Shown here piece after piece: positions 29,823-37,714 of a DNA stretch of 64,000 bases. The stretch spans positions 36,268 through 100,267 of IMG/VR virus record IMGVR_UViG_3300009609_000001. One strand, written 5' to 3'. This stretch comes from a virus. How positions within the stretch are numbered: the first letter of the stretch is position 1; every line of letters begins with the position of its first letter. Made by a program: the position numbers and the translations under genes. The notes beneath the pieces were generated by a model. That model had not been told where the DNA came from. It was given only the letters and a program-made list of their open reading frames with translations, and ran no database searches.

Positions 29823-30665
29823 ATGGACGACCGCACTTTGCTGCTGTTCGTCGGGGATTACCGTTTAGAGCGGGACGTGAGCGACGGCACGATTGCCTAT
29901 ATCCGGGTGACCGTGCGGCGCTTCTCGGATTGGCTCAAGAAACCGGCGACTCTGGACGACCTGGAAGACGATCTGGTCAACCGCTGGCTGGCGTCGCTCT
30001 TGGACGATGGGCTAGCGCGGCCCAGCGTGAAGGGACATAGAGGCAACCTCTTGAGTCTCTGGCGGTGCGCATTCGAGCGCGAGCTTGTGAGGCTGCCGCC
30101 GCGCAGGGTGAGAAAAATCAAATGCCCGCGCACGCTCCCCGAGGCGTGGGAGATTCAGCAGCTTCAATCGCTGCTGACTGAGGCAGAGAAAATGCCTGGC
30201 TGCTTCCGCTATGTCCCGCTATCGTGGGCGGAATATCTGCGGGCGCTGATTCTGGTTGCTTGGGATTCCGGGCTTCGCCTGGGAGATTTGCTGACGCTCC
30301 GCTTCGATCAGGTTGGCACGGACGGCTCGCTGATCGTCCGCCAGAACAAGACGGGGGAGAGTATCCTGCGCAAGCTGCGGCCCGAGACGATGGCGGCCGT
30401 GCAAGCCACGGAACGGGCGCGGCGCGAATTGATCTTCGGCTTCGTCCACTCGCGGCAGGTGATGACCGTATTCAAGCGGCTGGTGAAACTTGCCGGGCTG
30501 CGCGGCGGCACGAGGAAAATCAGAAAGAGCGGCGCGTCGCACGTCCCCCGTGAAGAGGCTAAGGATTACCTGGGGCATCTGTCGGACCATTTGGCGCGCA
30601 GGCACTACATCGACCCGCGGCTAGGCGACCGGAAAGATCCGCCGCTTCCACCGAAGATCGCATAA
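29823..30665 (+). CDS. int: Tyrosine-family integrase, 280 aa
   Basis: N-terminal SAM-like core-binding domain (TIAYIRVTVRRFSDWLKK, LARPSVKGHRGNLLSLWR), then catalytic box I DSGLRLGDLLTLRFDQV with the first Arg, the Lys in IVRQNKTGESIL, box II RKIRKSGASHV with the second Arg (the usual His is replaced), and LGHLSDHLARRHYIDPR with the nucleophile Tyr. ATG 29823 has AGGAG at ideal distance. Would catalyse phage integration. First plus-strand gene, opposite to the early operon. Confidence 0.9.
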   Translation: MDDRTLLLFVGDYRLERDVSDGTIAYIRVTVRRFSDWLKKPATLDDLEDDLVNRWLASLLDDGLARPSVKGHRGNLLSLWRCAFERELVRLPPRRVRKIKCPRTLPEAWEIQQLQSLLTEAEKMPGCFRYVPLSWAEYLRALILVAWDSGLRLGDLLTLRFDQVGTDGSLIVRQNKTGESILRKLRPETMAAVQATERARRELIFGFVHSRQVMTVFKRLVKLAGLRGGTRKIRKSGASHVPREEAKDYLGHLSDHLARRHYIDPRLGDRKDPPLPPKIA

Positions 30666-30755
30666 TCGATTGGCGGCAGGTGCAAGCCCATCGCCAGCCC
30701 GTGCTCCTGCGCCAGCCCGGCGAACCCCGCGGCGACCGGGGAAGGATTGGTGAGC

Positions 30756-30863
30756 TTATCCCACTATCCACGCCACGGCGCGCCACACGGCCCGGCAGAC
30801 GACGACCGCGAGCCAGAGCGCCAGCGAGCCGAGAAGGGCACGGCGGTAGGACGGGTAGGGCAT
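30756..30863 (-). CDS. 35-aa membrane peptide
   Basis: MPYPSYRRALLGSLALWLAV then VVCRAVWRAVAWIVG: one hydrophobic segment with flanking Arg. Minus strand, between integrase and the 31212 gene; weak GAGAAG ribosome site. The rest of 30666-30921 has no convincing gene, although a start-less frame (DKLTNPSPVAAGFAGLAQEH) runs on the minus strand after it. Confidence 0.4.
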   Translation of the reverse strand: MPYPSYRRALLGSLALWLAVVVCRAVWRAVAWIVG

Positions 30864-30921
30864 GGCTCACATGTTCACATACTTCTCGGCAGGATTGGAG
30901 GATTGGTGAGAATCCCCCAGA

Positions 30922-31212
30922 CTAGCCGGCCTCCAGGTCGATGAATCGCTCACGCCGAAACGGCACTTCCCGCTGATCCTCCATCAGCTCGCGGATGTGG
31001 CTAGCGGCAATGATGGCGTGGTCGCTCGCGTATCCGTCGGGGTTGATCTTGTCGGCTTCGATGCCGATGTTCTCCAGCAACGCTTGTGCGCGTGCCAGGA
31101 GTTTGACTTCAGCCGCCGTGAGCATGAGCCGCGCCGGCAACTTGCTAGGCGTAAAAATATCGCTCATGGATTGCGGCTTGTCAGGTCCGCGAAATGCGGG
31201 GTATGTATTCAT
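30922..31212 (-). CDS. Hypothetical protein, 96 aa
   Basis: MNTYPAFRGPDKPQSMSDIF then LTAAEVKLLARAQALLENIG and an end rich in charged residues (REVPFRRERFIDLEAG). AAGG precedes ATG 31212; a second ATG at 31167 is possible. Not recognised. Confidence 0.65.
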   Translation of the reverse strand: MNTYPAFRGPDKPQSMSDIFTPSKLPARLMLTAAEVKLLARAQALLENIGIEADKINPDGYASDHAIIAASHIRELMEDQREVPFRRERFIDLEAG

Positions 31213-31487
31213 CCGATTCGCCTTGGTGATTTTTGAAACAACGGTCAACGCCACGATCCTGCCAAAGTGCAGGCTTCCGCCCTCTGCCCAGGGCGGTAGC
31301 GTGGACTCAGGAGGCTAGCTTTCGAGGATTCCCGTGTATTCGCCGGGGGCAGCGGCAAACACCGCGGGACCATGCGATTTTGTCAGGCGGACAGTCGTGC
31401 GAGGAGGGCTTTGTAACGCTGGCCCTCGCTGTAACGCAAAGGGTGCTGCCGGTCGCACCCTCCCAGGCGCGCCCGGCAGATAGGACG

Positions 31488-31525
31488 CACCGCGTCCGAC
31501 GCATCCCGTCGGGCGCGGTGTTTTT
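31488..31525 (+). terminator. Strong intrinsic terminator
   Basis: Arms 31488-31501 and 31507-31520 (CACCGCGTCCGACG and its near complement) with a 5-base loop, then TTTTTG. Reads on the plus strand. Confidence 0.75.
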
Positions 31526-31741
31526 GTGCGCCGTCGGGTAGAATGGCGGGCATGGCAAACAATCAGGTTAAGCCGGGGCGGGGAGCGGTCTAGGCTGCAC
31601 AAAGCCATTCTGGTTAAAATAGCCGGGCCGGCACGCACAGGGTCATAAGTCCTGTACCGGCCCGGTAGAATGGTGGGCGCACTGCGCCAGCCGGCGATTA
31701 CGCGCCGGTCGCCGCGAACCTTACGGCCGCGGCCACCATCC

Positions 31742-31822
31742 CGCCCTTGCGGAGCCAGCCGCTACCAGAATAGCGGCTTTCTCCCGCGAGACGCGGGAGC
31801 CGGACGGCGCAAGGGCGTTTTT
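31742..31822 (+). ncRNA. Multibranched RNA-like element ending in a T run
   Basis: CGCCCTTGCG (31742-31751) pairs with CGCAAGGGCG (31808-31817), followed by TTTTT. Inside are two hairpins: AGCCGCTA/TAGCGGCT (31757-31778) and CTCCCGCG/CGCGGGAG (31781-31799). A closed multi-stem shape plus a terminator tail is typical of a small structured RNA; homology unknown. Confidence 0.5.
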
Positions 31823-31953
31823 GTGGTGGATTGAAAAACCCGACCGCTGCGGTAACAGCGGCCGGGCCGTGAAGCGCGGCTATCCGACCTATTTACCCTC
31901 ATGACGGTACGGCCAATGGTGCCGCTAGTCGGGGTCACGCACTCCACTGTGTA

Positions 31954-31987
31954 GCCCTGTCCCCGCGTGGGGGCAGGGCAGCTTTTG
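31954..31987 (+). terminator. Intrinsic terminator
   Basis: GCCCTGTCCCC pairs with GGGGCAGGGC around a short GCG loop, then AGCTTTTGTTG. Plus-strand orientation. Confidence 0.6.
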
Positions 31988-32029
31988 TTGTCCCGAGATT
32001 CTTGGCCCAAAACAAGACGCGACTTTCCA

Positions 32030-32081
32030 GAAATAAAAACGGCCCGCGCAGACCGCTAGGACTGCCGGGCCGTTTGTGTTT
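32030..32081. terminator. Bidirectional terminator after the 32506 gene
   Basis: AACGGCCCG (32038-32046) pairs with CGGGCCGTT (32066-32074). On the minus strand it is followed by TTTTTATTT, a good end for the leftward gene; on the plus strand by TTGTGTTT. Confidence 0.7.
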
Positions 32082-32116
32082 CGGGATTGATTCGTCGATC
32101 CATCAGTTACCGCTTC

Positions 32117-32506
32117 CTATTTTGCGACGCTGTATTGGTGATTCTTCGCTGAGATTCTGACGGACGTTATCTTTCGCCTGCGCAGCAGACTGGATAGCGT
32201 GGCATAGACCACCTTTTTCGGATTCTCTGCCGACGTTTTAATCTGGTCGTGAAGGGCTTCAGCAATCGCCGCCGCGTTGCTTCCGGGTTTGGACTGCAAG
32301 TAGTCGATGACGATCTGCGTAATTGGCTGATTCTTCTTCCTGGGCTTCCTGGGCTTCTTGGCCACCGGCGCGCCGTTCGACTCTTTTGATCCGGCGAATT
32401 GGTTGAACAGATCCGGGTACTGCGTGAAAATGTCCCGTAATTGCCGGGCAGCTTTCGCGCGTTCCTCCGCGTCCCGAACCAATTTATCGATCCTGCTGCT
32501 TTCCAT
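32117..32506 (-). CDS. Winged-helix-like protein, 129 aa
   Basis: Helical N-terminus (RIDKLVRDAEERAKAARQLR), a very basic linker (KKPRKPRKKNQP), then ITQIVIDYLQSKPGSNAAAI, KKVVYATLSSLLRRRKITSV, a winged-helix pattern. Likely a small DNA-binding regulator in the lysogeny region. Followed by the terminator at 32038. Confidence 0.7.
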   Translation of the reverse strand: MESSRIDKLVRDAEERAKAARQLRDIFTQYPDLFNQFAGSKESNGAPVAKKPRKPRKKNQPITQIVIDYLQSKPGSNAAAIAEALHDQIKTSAENPKKVVYATLSSLLRRRKITSVRISAKNHQYSVAK

Positions 32507-32944
32507 TTTTGCGCTCGCTTCAAATTTGCCGGTTGACGAAAAATCACCGTTTCTATACCATTAAACGAAGAGCGGACGGGAACGCCTTTCGGCGAACGCG
32601 CCTACTCTATCGGTCGCCACCTCGCTAAGGTTGCGACCACTCTAGTGCCTTGACGTGAGAACCCAGGTTGATGTTGTGGTCGGCCTGGGTTTTCTCGTGC
32701 GCTCTCCGCACCACCCTGAAATCTATCGCGATGACAGCATCGTGACAATCTGACTTGCCTTGTGCAAGAGCAATGCACGCTGGGAATCGCGACGGAGTTC
32801 TGGCCCGAAGAGAAGCCCGCGCTGCCGGTTGAAATCCCGCTTGAGGCCAAGCCGTTTGACTTCGATTTCGCGGAACTGGAGTGGGTCGGCTAGCGGCGGC
32901 CGATGCGCCCCAGGAACGACTGGAGTTCCTGGGGCGTGTGCAGC
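32507..32944. other. Spacer with terminator-like stems and a small remnant
   Basis: 438 bases without a full gene. A terminator (ACCCAGG 32661-32667 with CCTGGGT 32684-32690, then TTTT) reads on the plus strand. A strong 12-bp stem at 32906-32936 lies just past the repressor stop. A short plus-strand frame (see 32762) may be the tail of a lost gene. Confidence 0.5.
32762..32893 (+). pseudogene. Possible gene remnant, 43 codons from GTG
   Basis: The frame reads CTLGIATEFWPEEKPALPVE then IPLEAKPFDFDFAELEWVG and stop, with protein-like acidic and aromatic content. It has no ribosome site and the frame closes soon upstream, so it is probably the 3' end of a decayed gene. Confidence 0.35.
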
Positions 32945-33412
32945 CTACTGCTGACCATAATACAGAACATCCAATTGTGATGGCTCTGTATCTAGGGCGA
33001 AAGCCAGTTTTTCGATTGTGAAATCGGCCGGAGCATGCTGGCCCGACTCCAAGCGGCTGATGTGACTTTGTGGCAGCCCGGACTTTTCAGCCAGTTGTTC
33101 CTGTGTCATGCCGAGTTCTTTCCGCCGCCGGCGGATCATTTCCCCAACGTGGCGATGGTATGCTTCAACCTTGGCAATTGCGGTTGGAGGTACTCCCTCT
33201 TGTGGGTCCGCTGTTCCGTGGCGTTGGCGCAATTCGGGAGTACAAATCTCCTCGATGGCCCCCGCGATTTCCATTTGCTCGTCGCGGTCATCGGATTCCC
33301 GGAGAAGCTCCCACAGGCGATCAACGCGCTTTTTCTTTTTTGCCGAGAGCCTGAGATAGCATTGCACGAATTCCTGAACGGCTCCTCCATTGTTATCTGA
33401 TACAGTTTGCAT
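32945..33412 (-). CDS. XRE-family repressor (CI-like), 155 aa
   Basis: C-terminal HTH: GEMIRRRRKELGMTQEQLAE then KSGLPQSHISRLESGQHAPA, TIEKLAFALDTEP, a textbook HTH_3 domain. The N-terminal half is helical and charged (LSAKKKKRVDRLWELLRESD). GGAGG precedes ATG 33412. A pair of identical direct repeats lies upstream at 33733-33790. It is the best candidate for the lysogeny repressor, or the antitoxin half of a two-gene cassette with the 33665 gene. Confidence 0.85.
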   Translation of the reverse strand: MQTVSDNNGGAVQEFVQCYLRLSAKKKKRVDRLWELLRESDDRDEQMEIAGAIEEICTPELRQRHGTADPQEGVPPTAIAKVEAYHRHVGEMIRRRRKELGMTQEQLAEKSGLPQSHISRLESGQHAPADFTIEKLAFALDTEPSQLDVLYYGQQ

Positions 33413-33665
33413 AAAAATAATCCTCCCGGTTAGGCTGGTAGACTCCCGTTCCAAATTGGGTGATGTCCAGATCGGCAAGTGCGGGTCTGTCGCCGAAGTC
33501 CACCAACCGTTTGATGGTCTTTACGACGTGCCAATACTGAAAATCTGTAAGGAGCGCCCGTCCTTCGTCTTTTGCTTGCGACAACACAACCAGCGTAATT
33601 GGCTGGTTGCCTTCTACGTCATTTGCTTTGCTATCCCCGTCCCCCCGTCGTTCACCGTCTTCCAT
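33393..33665 (-). CDS. Hypothetical protein co-transcribed with the repressor, 90 aa
   Basis: Low-complexity start (MEDGERRGDGDSKANDVEG), then NQPITLVVLSQAKDEGRALL, TDFQYWHVVKTIKRLVDFGD and a C-terminal tail. It overlaps the repressor start by 20 bases. The order small protein-XRE protein resembles HigBA-type cassettes, but no toxin fold is evident. GAGGG site before ATG. Confidence 0.55.
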   Translation of the reverse strand: MEDGERRGDGDSKANDVEGNQPITLVVLSQAKDEGRALLTDFQYWHVVKTIKRLVDFGDRPALADLDITQFGTGVYQPNREDYFYANCIR

Positions 33666-33715
33666 TGCTGCGTCCCTCGCATTTCTACCGAGTTCGAAAT
33701 ACTATTCGGTTCCAT
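33614..33715 (-). CDS. Possible 33-aa leader peptide
   Basis: ATG 33715 follows an excellent GGAGAAAGGAAG site and encodes MEPNSISNSVEMRGTQQWKT before a stop inside the next gene. A six-G run near the end could allow a shift into the 33665 frame. Could be a leader or the true N-terminus of that protein. Confidence 0.4.
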   Translation of the reverse strand: MEPNSISNSVEMRGTQQWKTVNDGGTGIAKQMT

Positions 33716-33732
33716 CGGCTTCCTTTCTCCAA

Positions 33733-33790
33733 CCAAATATACAACGATATGCAACACCAGACAAGTCGCCAAATATACAACGATATGCAA
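33733..33790. promoter_or_regulatory. Pair of identical 22-bp direct repeats (repressor operator)
   Basis: CCAAATATACAACGATATGCAA occurs at 33733-33754 and 33769-33790 (given here as two copies of 22 bases starting CCAAATATAC and ending GATATGCAA). The spacing of 36 bp between starts puts both on one face of DNA to within half a turn. They lie upstream of the repressor transcript and are likely its operators. Confidence 0.65.
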
Positions 33791-33888
33791 TCCTTGCAAG
33801 CGGTTTTTCCGCGAGAATCTGGCGGCAGTGCCAGCGAGCGGTGAGCCCCTTGTAACGAAACGAAATAGGCCGGTTTCAGGGGCTTACG

Positions 33889-34161
33889 TTACAAAGCCGT
33901 GCGAGGAGCGCAAATTCCCTGCGTCGTTTTCGGGGCGATCGTCGTGCGAATAAGATTGTCGCCAGCATCGTAAGCGTTGCATTCCCGCGAAAGCAGCACG
34001 GCCGGCATGCCACCGTCGTACTCGTACTCGCACTCGTGGACGTAAAAATAACCGTGGCCCTCTACTTCGGCGACCCCGGAAAAGCCGGCGACTGCGATCC
34101 AAGGCCGCGCTACTGCTCTGCGATTCCGCCACCGTCGTGCTGCTATTCGCGGCCGGCGTGT
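33889..34161 (-). pseudogene. Start-less gene fragment, minus strand
   Basis: The open frame encodes AVAGFSGVAEVEGHGYFYVH then ECEYEYDGGMPAVLLSRECN, AYDAGDNLIRTTIAPKTT and a stop; strongly protein-like, but no ATG, GTG or TTG is available until residue M in GGMPAV (34008). Its 5' end seems to have been lost at about 34110, where a plus-strand fragment begins. Confidence 0.5.
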
Positions 34162-34289
34162 TCACGCTCAAGGATCTGGTATTCGAGGGCTGCGTCTGCT
34201 ACGCGCTGTCGGCGCTCAACTGCGCTGCGGGCCGGCTGCTGGTGCTGCTGCCGGGTGAGCCGTGGTGGCGGGATTGGCGTCGGGGGTAA
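34137..34289 (+). pseudogene. Start-poor membrane-protein fragment, plus strand
   Basis: Frame with strong GC3 bias: ALLLCDSATVVLLFAAGVFT then LKDLVFEGCVCYALSALNCA, GRLLVLLPGEPWWRDWRRG, stop at 34287. Protein character starts around 34092 without a start codon; GTG 34137 is the only candidate. Likely a 5'-truncated membrane protein. Confidence 0.4.
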
Positions 34290-34335
34290 TGGTTGGTAGA
34301 ATAGGTTGAGTCACTTATATGTGGGTGCTTATATT

Positions 34336-34815
34336 ATGCGCAAACCGGCGCGCGAAAAGGACAGCGAAGCGGTGCGAGTCAAGATCGCCCAATGGTATCG
34401 ATCTGGGTGGACTCAAGCTCTTATGGCTAAAGAACTTGGGATGACTCAGCCAGCAGTTTCCCAGCATCTTGCGTCGATTCGCGCCGAGTGGAAACAGTCA
34501 CGACTGGAGGAGTTCGAGGCGGTAGCGGAAGTCGAGCTGGAAAAGCTCGACGCACGGGAGGCCGAGTTGATCGCTGCCTACGAGCGAACGCCGCTGGAAA
34601 ATCGCACCGTGGAGCTGGCGGCCAAGTTGTCGGATTCCGTGGTGAACATCGTAAAACGCCGTTGCGGCATCCGTGGCACGGACGCTCCGAAGAAACCTGA
34701 CGGCAGCCCAGTTGATGCCGATCCGATGGAGCCGCGTCAGGTGCTTCACGAGCGGCTGCGCACCAGGTTGAACGAGCTGATTAAGGCCGGGCTGGTGCGG
34801 CCGGGCAACAACTAA
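34336..34815 (+). CDS. HTH protein, possible terminase small subunit, 159 aa
   Basis: IAQWYRSGWTQALMAKELGM then TQPAVSQHLASIRAEWKQSR is an HTH, followed by a long helix (FEAVAEVELEKLDAREAELI) and VNIVKRRCGIRGTD. This arrangement, just before packaging genes, is like small terminases that bind pac/cos DNA. The start is uncertain: ATG 34336, or TTG 34306. Confidence 0.65.
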   Translation: MRKPAREKDSEAVRVKIAQWYRSGWTQALMAKELGMTQPAVSQHLASIRAEWKQSRLEEFEAVAEVELEKLDAREAELIAAYERTPLENRTVELAAKLSDSVVNIVKRRCGIRGTDAPKKPDGSPVDADPMEPRQVLHERLRTRLNELIKAGLVRPGNN

Positions 34816-34824
34816 GGCATCATC

Positions 34825-34848
34825 AAACCGGAACCGTGGTTCCGGTTT
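34825..34848. repeat. Perfect palindrome, related to the one at 38311
   Basis: AAACCGGAAC-CGTG-GTTCCGGTTT follows the stop of the HTH gene. The core ACCGGAAC-N4-GTTCCGGT recurs at 38311-38330. Could be a stem after transcription or a protein-binding site. Confidence 0.6.
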
Positions 34849-34923
34849 CAAGTCTTGACGCTCTGGCTCATTCTTGCCAAAATGCCCACAGTTGCACGCT
34901 GGGCGCGAAAACTGCGCATACAG

Positions 34924-34990
34924 TCTCGGCGTGCAACCACCGAGCTTTTGAGAACCCCGGTCAGCACGCTGATCGGGGTTTTCTTTTTTC
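34924..34990 (+). terminator. Hairpin plus strong terminator before the 35005 RBS
   Basis: CTCGG (34925-34929) pairs with CCGAG (34940-34944). AACCCCG (34953-34959) plus inner GTCAGC/GCTGAT then pairs with CGGGGTT (34974-34980), followed by TTTTCTTTTTT. The next gene's CAGGAGG starts at once. Same two-stem order as the leaders of the structural genes, but with a longer first loop. Confidence 0.7.
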
Positions 34991-35004
34991 TCAGGAGGTA
35001 AGTC

Positions 35005-35973
35005 ATGCTCGCGCGTACCGTGGAATTGCTGGATGCTGTTGATCGGGTGTTGCAAGCAGAGGAAGACTTCGAGGAGCCGGATCAAGGGTATTGGGACATC
35101 ATCGAGCACTGCCTGACCACATTCCGCGAAGGAGACCTTCCGGCGGCCTGTCGGCCAATCTCCGAGATTGTGGGCCGCATTGCCCCGGAACTGGATCGAG
35201 TTGACGCTGAGGGGATTCCGCTGGGACGGACGCGGTATTACGCGCTCCTCAAGCAGCTTGCGGCCGAGCGAAACAAGGCCGAGCCGCGGCAAAAGACCAT
35301 CGAACCGATCGAGATGTTGGTCGAGCAAGGGGTCAACCCCAAGCAAATATGCGCGATGTACGGGCTGGTCGATGCCTCGGGCCCGCGATTGGACTGGCTG
35401 CGACAAGAGCGCGAGAACCCCGGCACGGTGCTGGGCCCGGTCGTGCCGCATCCCGACGAAGCCAGCCGGCAGGAGGTCGAGGCGTTCCGCACAGCCCGCG
35501 AGGAGTTCCAGGGCAAGAATCCAGAGCGGCAGAAAGCCTCACGGGAACCGGAAGATCAGCCTTGCCACGAATCATGGGAGGAACTGTTCGCCCTGCGCCC
35601 CCCGGTCAGCATCCAGCAGCTTGCAGCCATGAAGTGCTGCACGCCGGCCGAAGTGGTGCGGATGGCGCGCAAGCTCAAGGCGGTCGAGCATTTGCCGATC
35701 GCCGAGCGAACGGCCGTCGAGCGAGCCGAGCGCGACAAGTCAGCCAAACCGGCCAAGAAAACAGCGAAAGCCGCCTCGCCGCCACCGGACGACCTTGAAG
35801 ACGACGATCCGGAAGATGGCTCAGGCACGGAAGGCGATGAGGTTCATGCGCGAATCGCGGAGTTGCACAAGGAAGGGACCGGCCCCAAAGAGATCGCGGA
35901 GTTACTCGGCGTTGATGGCCGGACCGTGGCGGCTGTGATTCGCAAGCTGGAAAAACAAGCCGTTGCGGTGTAA
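35005..35973 (+). CDS. Packaging-associated HTH protein, 322 aa
   Basis: N-terminal helices (LLDAVDRVLQAEEDFEEPDQ), middle with IEMLVEQGVNPKQICAMYGL (an HTH-like turn), acidic Lys/Ala linker, and a C-terminal HTH (IAELHKEGTGPKEIAELLGV then DGRTVAAVIRKLEKQ). Directly precedes TerL, so it may be a small terminase or its regulator. Ideal AGGAGG ribosome site. Confidence 0.75.
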   Translation: MLARTVELLDAVDRVLQAEEDFEEPDQGYWDIIEHCLTTFREGDLPAACRPISEIVGRIAPELDRVDAEGIPLGRTRYYALLKQLAAERNKAEPRQKTIEPIEMLVEQGVNPKQICAMYGLVDASGPRLDWLRQERENPGTVLGPVVPHPDEASRQEVEAFRTAREEFQGKNPERQKASREPEDQPCHESWEELFALRPPVSIQQLAAMKCCTPAEVVRMARKLKAVEHLPIAERTAVERAERDKSAKPAKKTAKAASPPPDDLEDDDPEDGSGTEGDEVHARIAELHKEGTGPKEIAELLGVDGRTVAAVIRKLEKQAVAV

Positions 35974-37464
35974 GTGATGCTGCTCTCACCCGGACAGCTC
36001 GAAGACATTCTCGCGCTCAAGGACGATGAGCAGATCAAAGAGGATGTCAGAAAGGAGTTGACGTACCAATATTACAGCTTTCACCCTCGGGTTGATATTC
36101 CAGAGGATTTTGAGGAGCAGACGGCGTTTATTGAAGCGGACCCAAGCGTCGTCAAATTTGCCGTGGCGCTTGGTGGAACAGGATCCGGTAAGACAATTGC
36201 CGCCGCCGCCAAGACAGTCGATTTTCTGGCTTACAACAAGCCGCCCCGTCCGCGCTGCCCATTCTGGGTCATTGGAGAAACCTACGATCTAGCGTGTGGC
36301 GTATGCTGGAATGAAAAGCTCTTTAACATGATCCCGAAATCATGGGTGATTCATACTGCTTGGATTGACCGCGCTCGCAACTGGCCTGCGGCAGTTCTAC
36401 TCAAGGACGATCCGCTGTCAGCACACCCGGAGATCGGCTGGATTCTGGAATTCAAATCATACGCGCAGGGCCGTGAACGGATGCAGGCAGCGAGCATCGG
36501 GGGCTACTGGTTCAACGAAGAAGCCCCGTTCTCGATCATTGAGGAGGTTCAGGGTCGCTGCCGGGATTACGATTCCCCAGGTTGGGCCGACTTTACGCCG
36601 GTTGATATCCGCTCCCCCGAGTGGCAGGAAGCATACGAGAATCCGCCTGAAGGCTGGCAGTTCTTCCACCTGAACACGGAGCGCAACTCCTACATCAACC
36701 AGGAGTGGATACGTCGCTATCTGGCCAGGCTGCCGGAAGACGTGCGCGAGACGCGCCGCGTGGGCGCGTTCAGCAGTTTTCGCGGGCAGGTGTTCAAGGA
36801 GTGGAACAAGAAAATCCACGTCATCGAGCCGTTCGAGATTCCACACGATTGGCACCGGATACGCGGGTTGGATTTTGGCTTCAACAATCCATTCGTGTGT
36901 TTATGGTGCGCCAAGGACCACGACGGCCGCTATTACGTGTACGATGAGCACTATCAATCTGGCCAGCTCAACGCCTACCACGTCAAGAAAATCAAGGAAC
37001 GCGAGTGGAACGATAACAGCCCGTACTACGGACAGACCTACAGCGACCACGACGCCCAGGAGCGCGCGGAGCTGATGAACCTCGGGATCCACTGCACGCC
37101 GGCGCGCAAGAATGTTTTGCTTGGAATCGAACAGCTTCGATCTCTGTTGATGGTCCAGGCTGACGAACGGCCGATGCTGTACGTGTTCAAGCAGTGCGAA
37201 AACCTGATCCGCGAGTTCGGCAGCTACAAATGGCCGGAAGGGACAGACCGAAAGAATCCCAAGGAACTGCCTCTGCCGGTCAATGACCATTGTTTGGATG
37301 CGCTTCGCTACGTCACGCATTCCGACGCTATCCGCCTCTCCGGCCCGCCCACGGCCATGAAGCGAGTCTGGCAGCCCAAGGAAAGCCTGCGGTTCAAGCG
37401 GAGTGTGCGGGAGCGAGTCGCCTTCAACGGGAATGGAAAGAATGGAAACGGCCGAAAAGATTGA
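35974..37464 (+). CDS. terL: Terminase large subunit, 496 aa
   Basis: ATPase: Walker A GGTGSGKT at 67-74, adenine motif GETYDLACGVCW, Walker B IGGYWFNEEAP. Nuclease: RGLDFGFNNPF (first Asp), YSDHDAQERAEL, and NDHCLDALRYVTH (last Asp), as in Terminase_6C-type enzymes. Cuts concatemers and packages DNA. Starts GTG 35974 or ATG 35977; I keep the GTG, directly after the preceding stop. Confidence 0.95.
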   Translation: MMLLSPGQLEDILALKDDEQIKEDVRKELTYQYYSFHPRVDIPEDFEEQTAFIEADPSVVKFAVALGGTGSGKTIAAAAKTVDFLAYNKPPRPRCPFWVIGETYDLACGVCWNEKLFNMIPKSWVIHTAWIDRARNWPAAVLLKDDPLSAHPEIGWILEFKSYAQGRERMQAASIGGYWFNEEAPFSIIEEVQGRCRDYDSPGWADFTPVDIRSPEWQEAYENPPEGWQFFHLNTERNSYINQEWIRRYLARLPEDVRETRRVGAFSSFRGQVFKEWNKKIHVIEPFEIPHDWHRIRGLDFGFNNPFVCLWCAKDHDGRYYVYDEHYQSGQLNAYHVKKIKEREWNDNSPYYGQTYSDHDAQERAELMNLGIHCTPARKNVLLGIEQLRSLLMVQADERPMLYVFKQCENLIREFGSYKWPEGTDRKNPKELPLPVNDHCLDALRYVTHSDAIRLSGPPTAMKRVWQPKESLRFKRSVRERVAFNGNGKNGNGRKD

Positions 37465-37714
37465 TGAATTGAGCGAGTTTCGCGACGCCATCCGTAGCGT
37501 TATCCGAGCCATTTGCATTAGCATCAAAGCAAATGAATGGCCGGAAACAAAGGAACACGATTGGCTCTTCGGTATATTCCTTGGCTTCGACATCGACGAT
37601 CAGTTTTTGCGCGAAGTAACAGAGAAGAACGGATGGAGCGAAGACGAGGTTGCTAGCCTGATGTGCTATCGGCGCGGAATACAGACACTCATGAAAAAGC
37701 AGTTGCCAGCATGA
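37442..37714 (+). CDS. Hypothetical protein, 90 aa
   Basis: METAEKIDELSEFRDAIRSV then EHDWLFGIFLGFDIDDQFLR and a basic end. It starts inside the end of terL (GGAAAG site); another ATG at 37433 is possible. Ends in an ATGA overlap with the next gene. Not recognised. Confidence 0.7.
   Translation: METAEKIDELSEFRDAIRSVIRAICISIKANEWPETKEHDWLFGIFLGFDIDDQFLREVTEKNGWSEDEVASLMCYRRGIQTLMKKQLPA

Larger units (their letters stand above)
31213..32116. other. 0.9-kb gene-free, hairpin-rich region
   Basis: No frame here has convincing protein character. Instead there are many strong stems: 31441-31460, 31488-31520, 31623-31665, 31742-31817 (multibranched), 31954-31979 and 32038-32074, three of them followed by T runs on the plus strand. 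This suggests one or more structured non-coding RNAs or a stack of terminators separating the switch from its neighbours. Confidence 0.6.

Noticed and set aside
31213-32116. CRISPR array or tRNA cluster
   Set aside because: Stems are all different in sequence with no regular repeat-spacer spacing, and no cloverleaf could be drawn.
34498-35451. Long minus-strand frame opposite packaging genes
   Set aside because: Shadow of two well-supported plus-strand genes.
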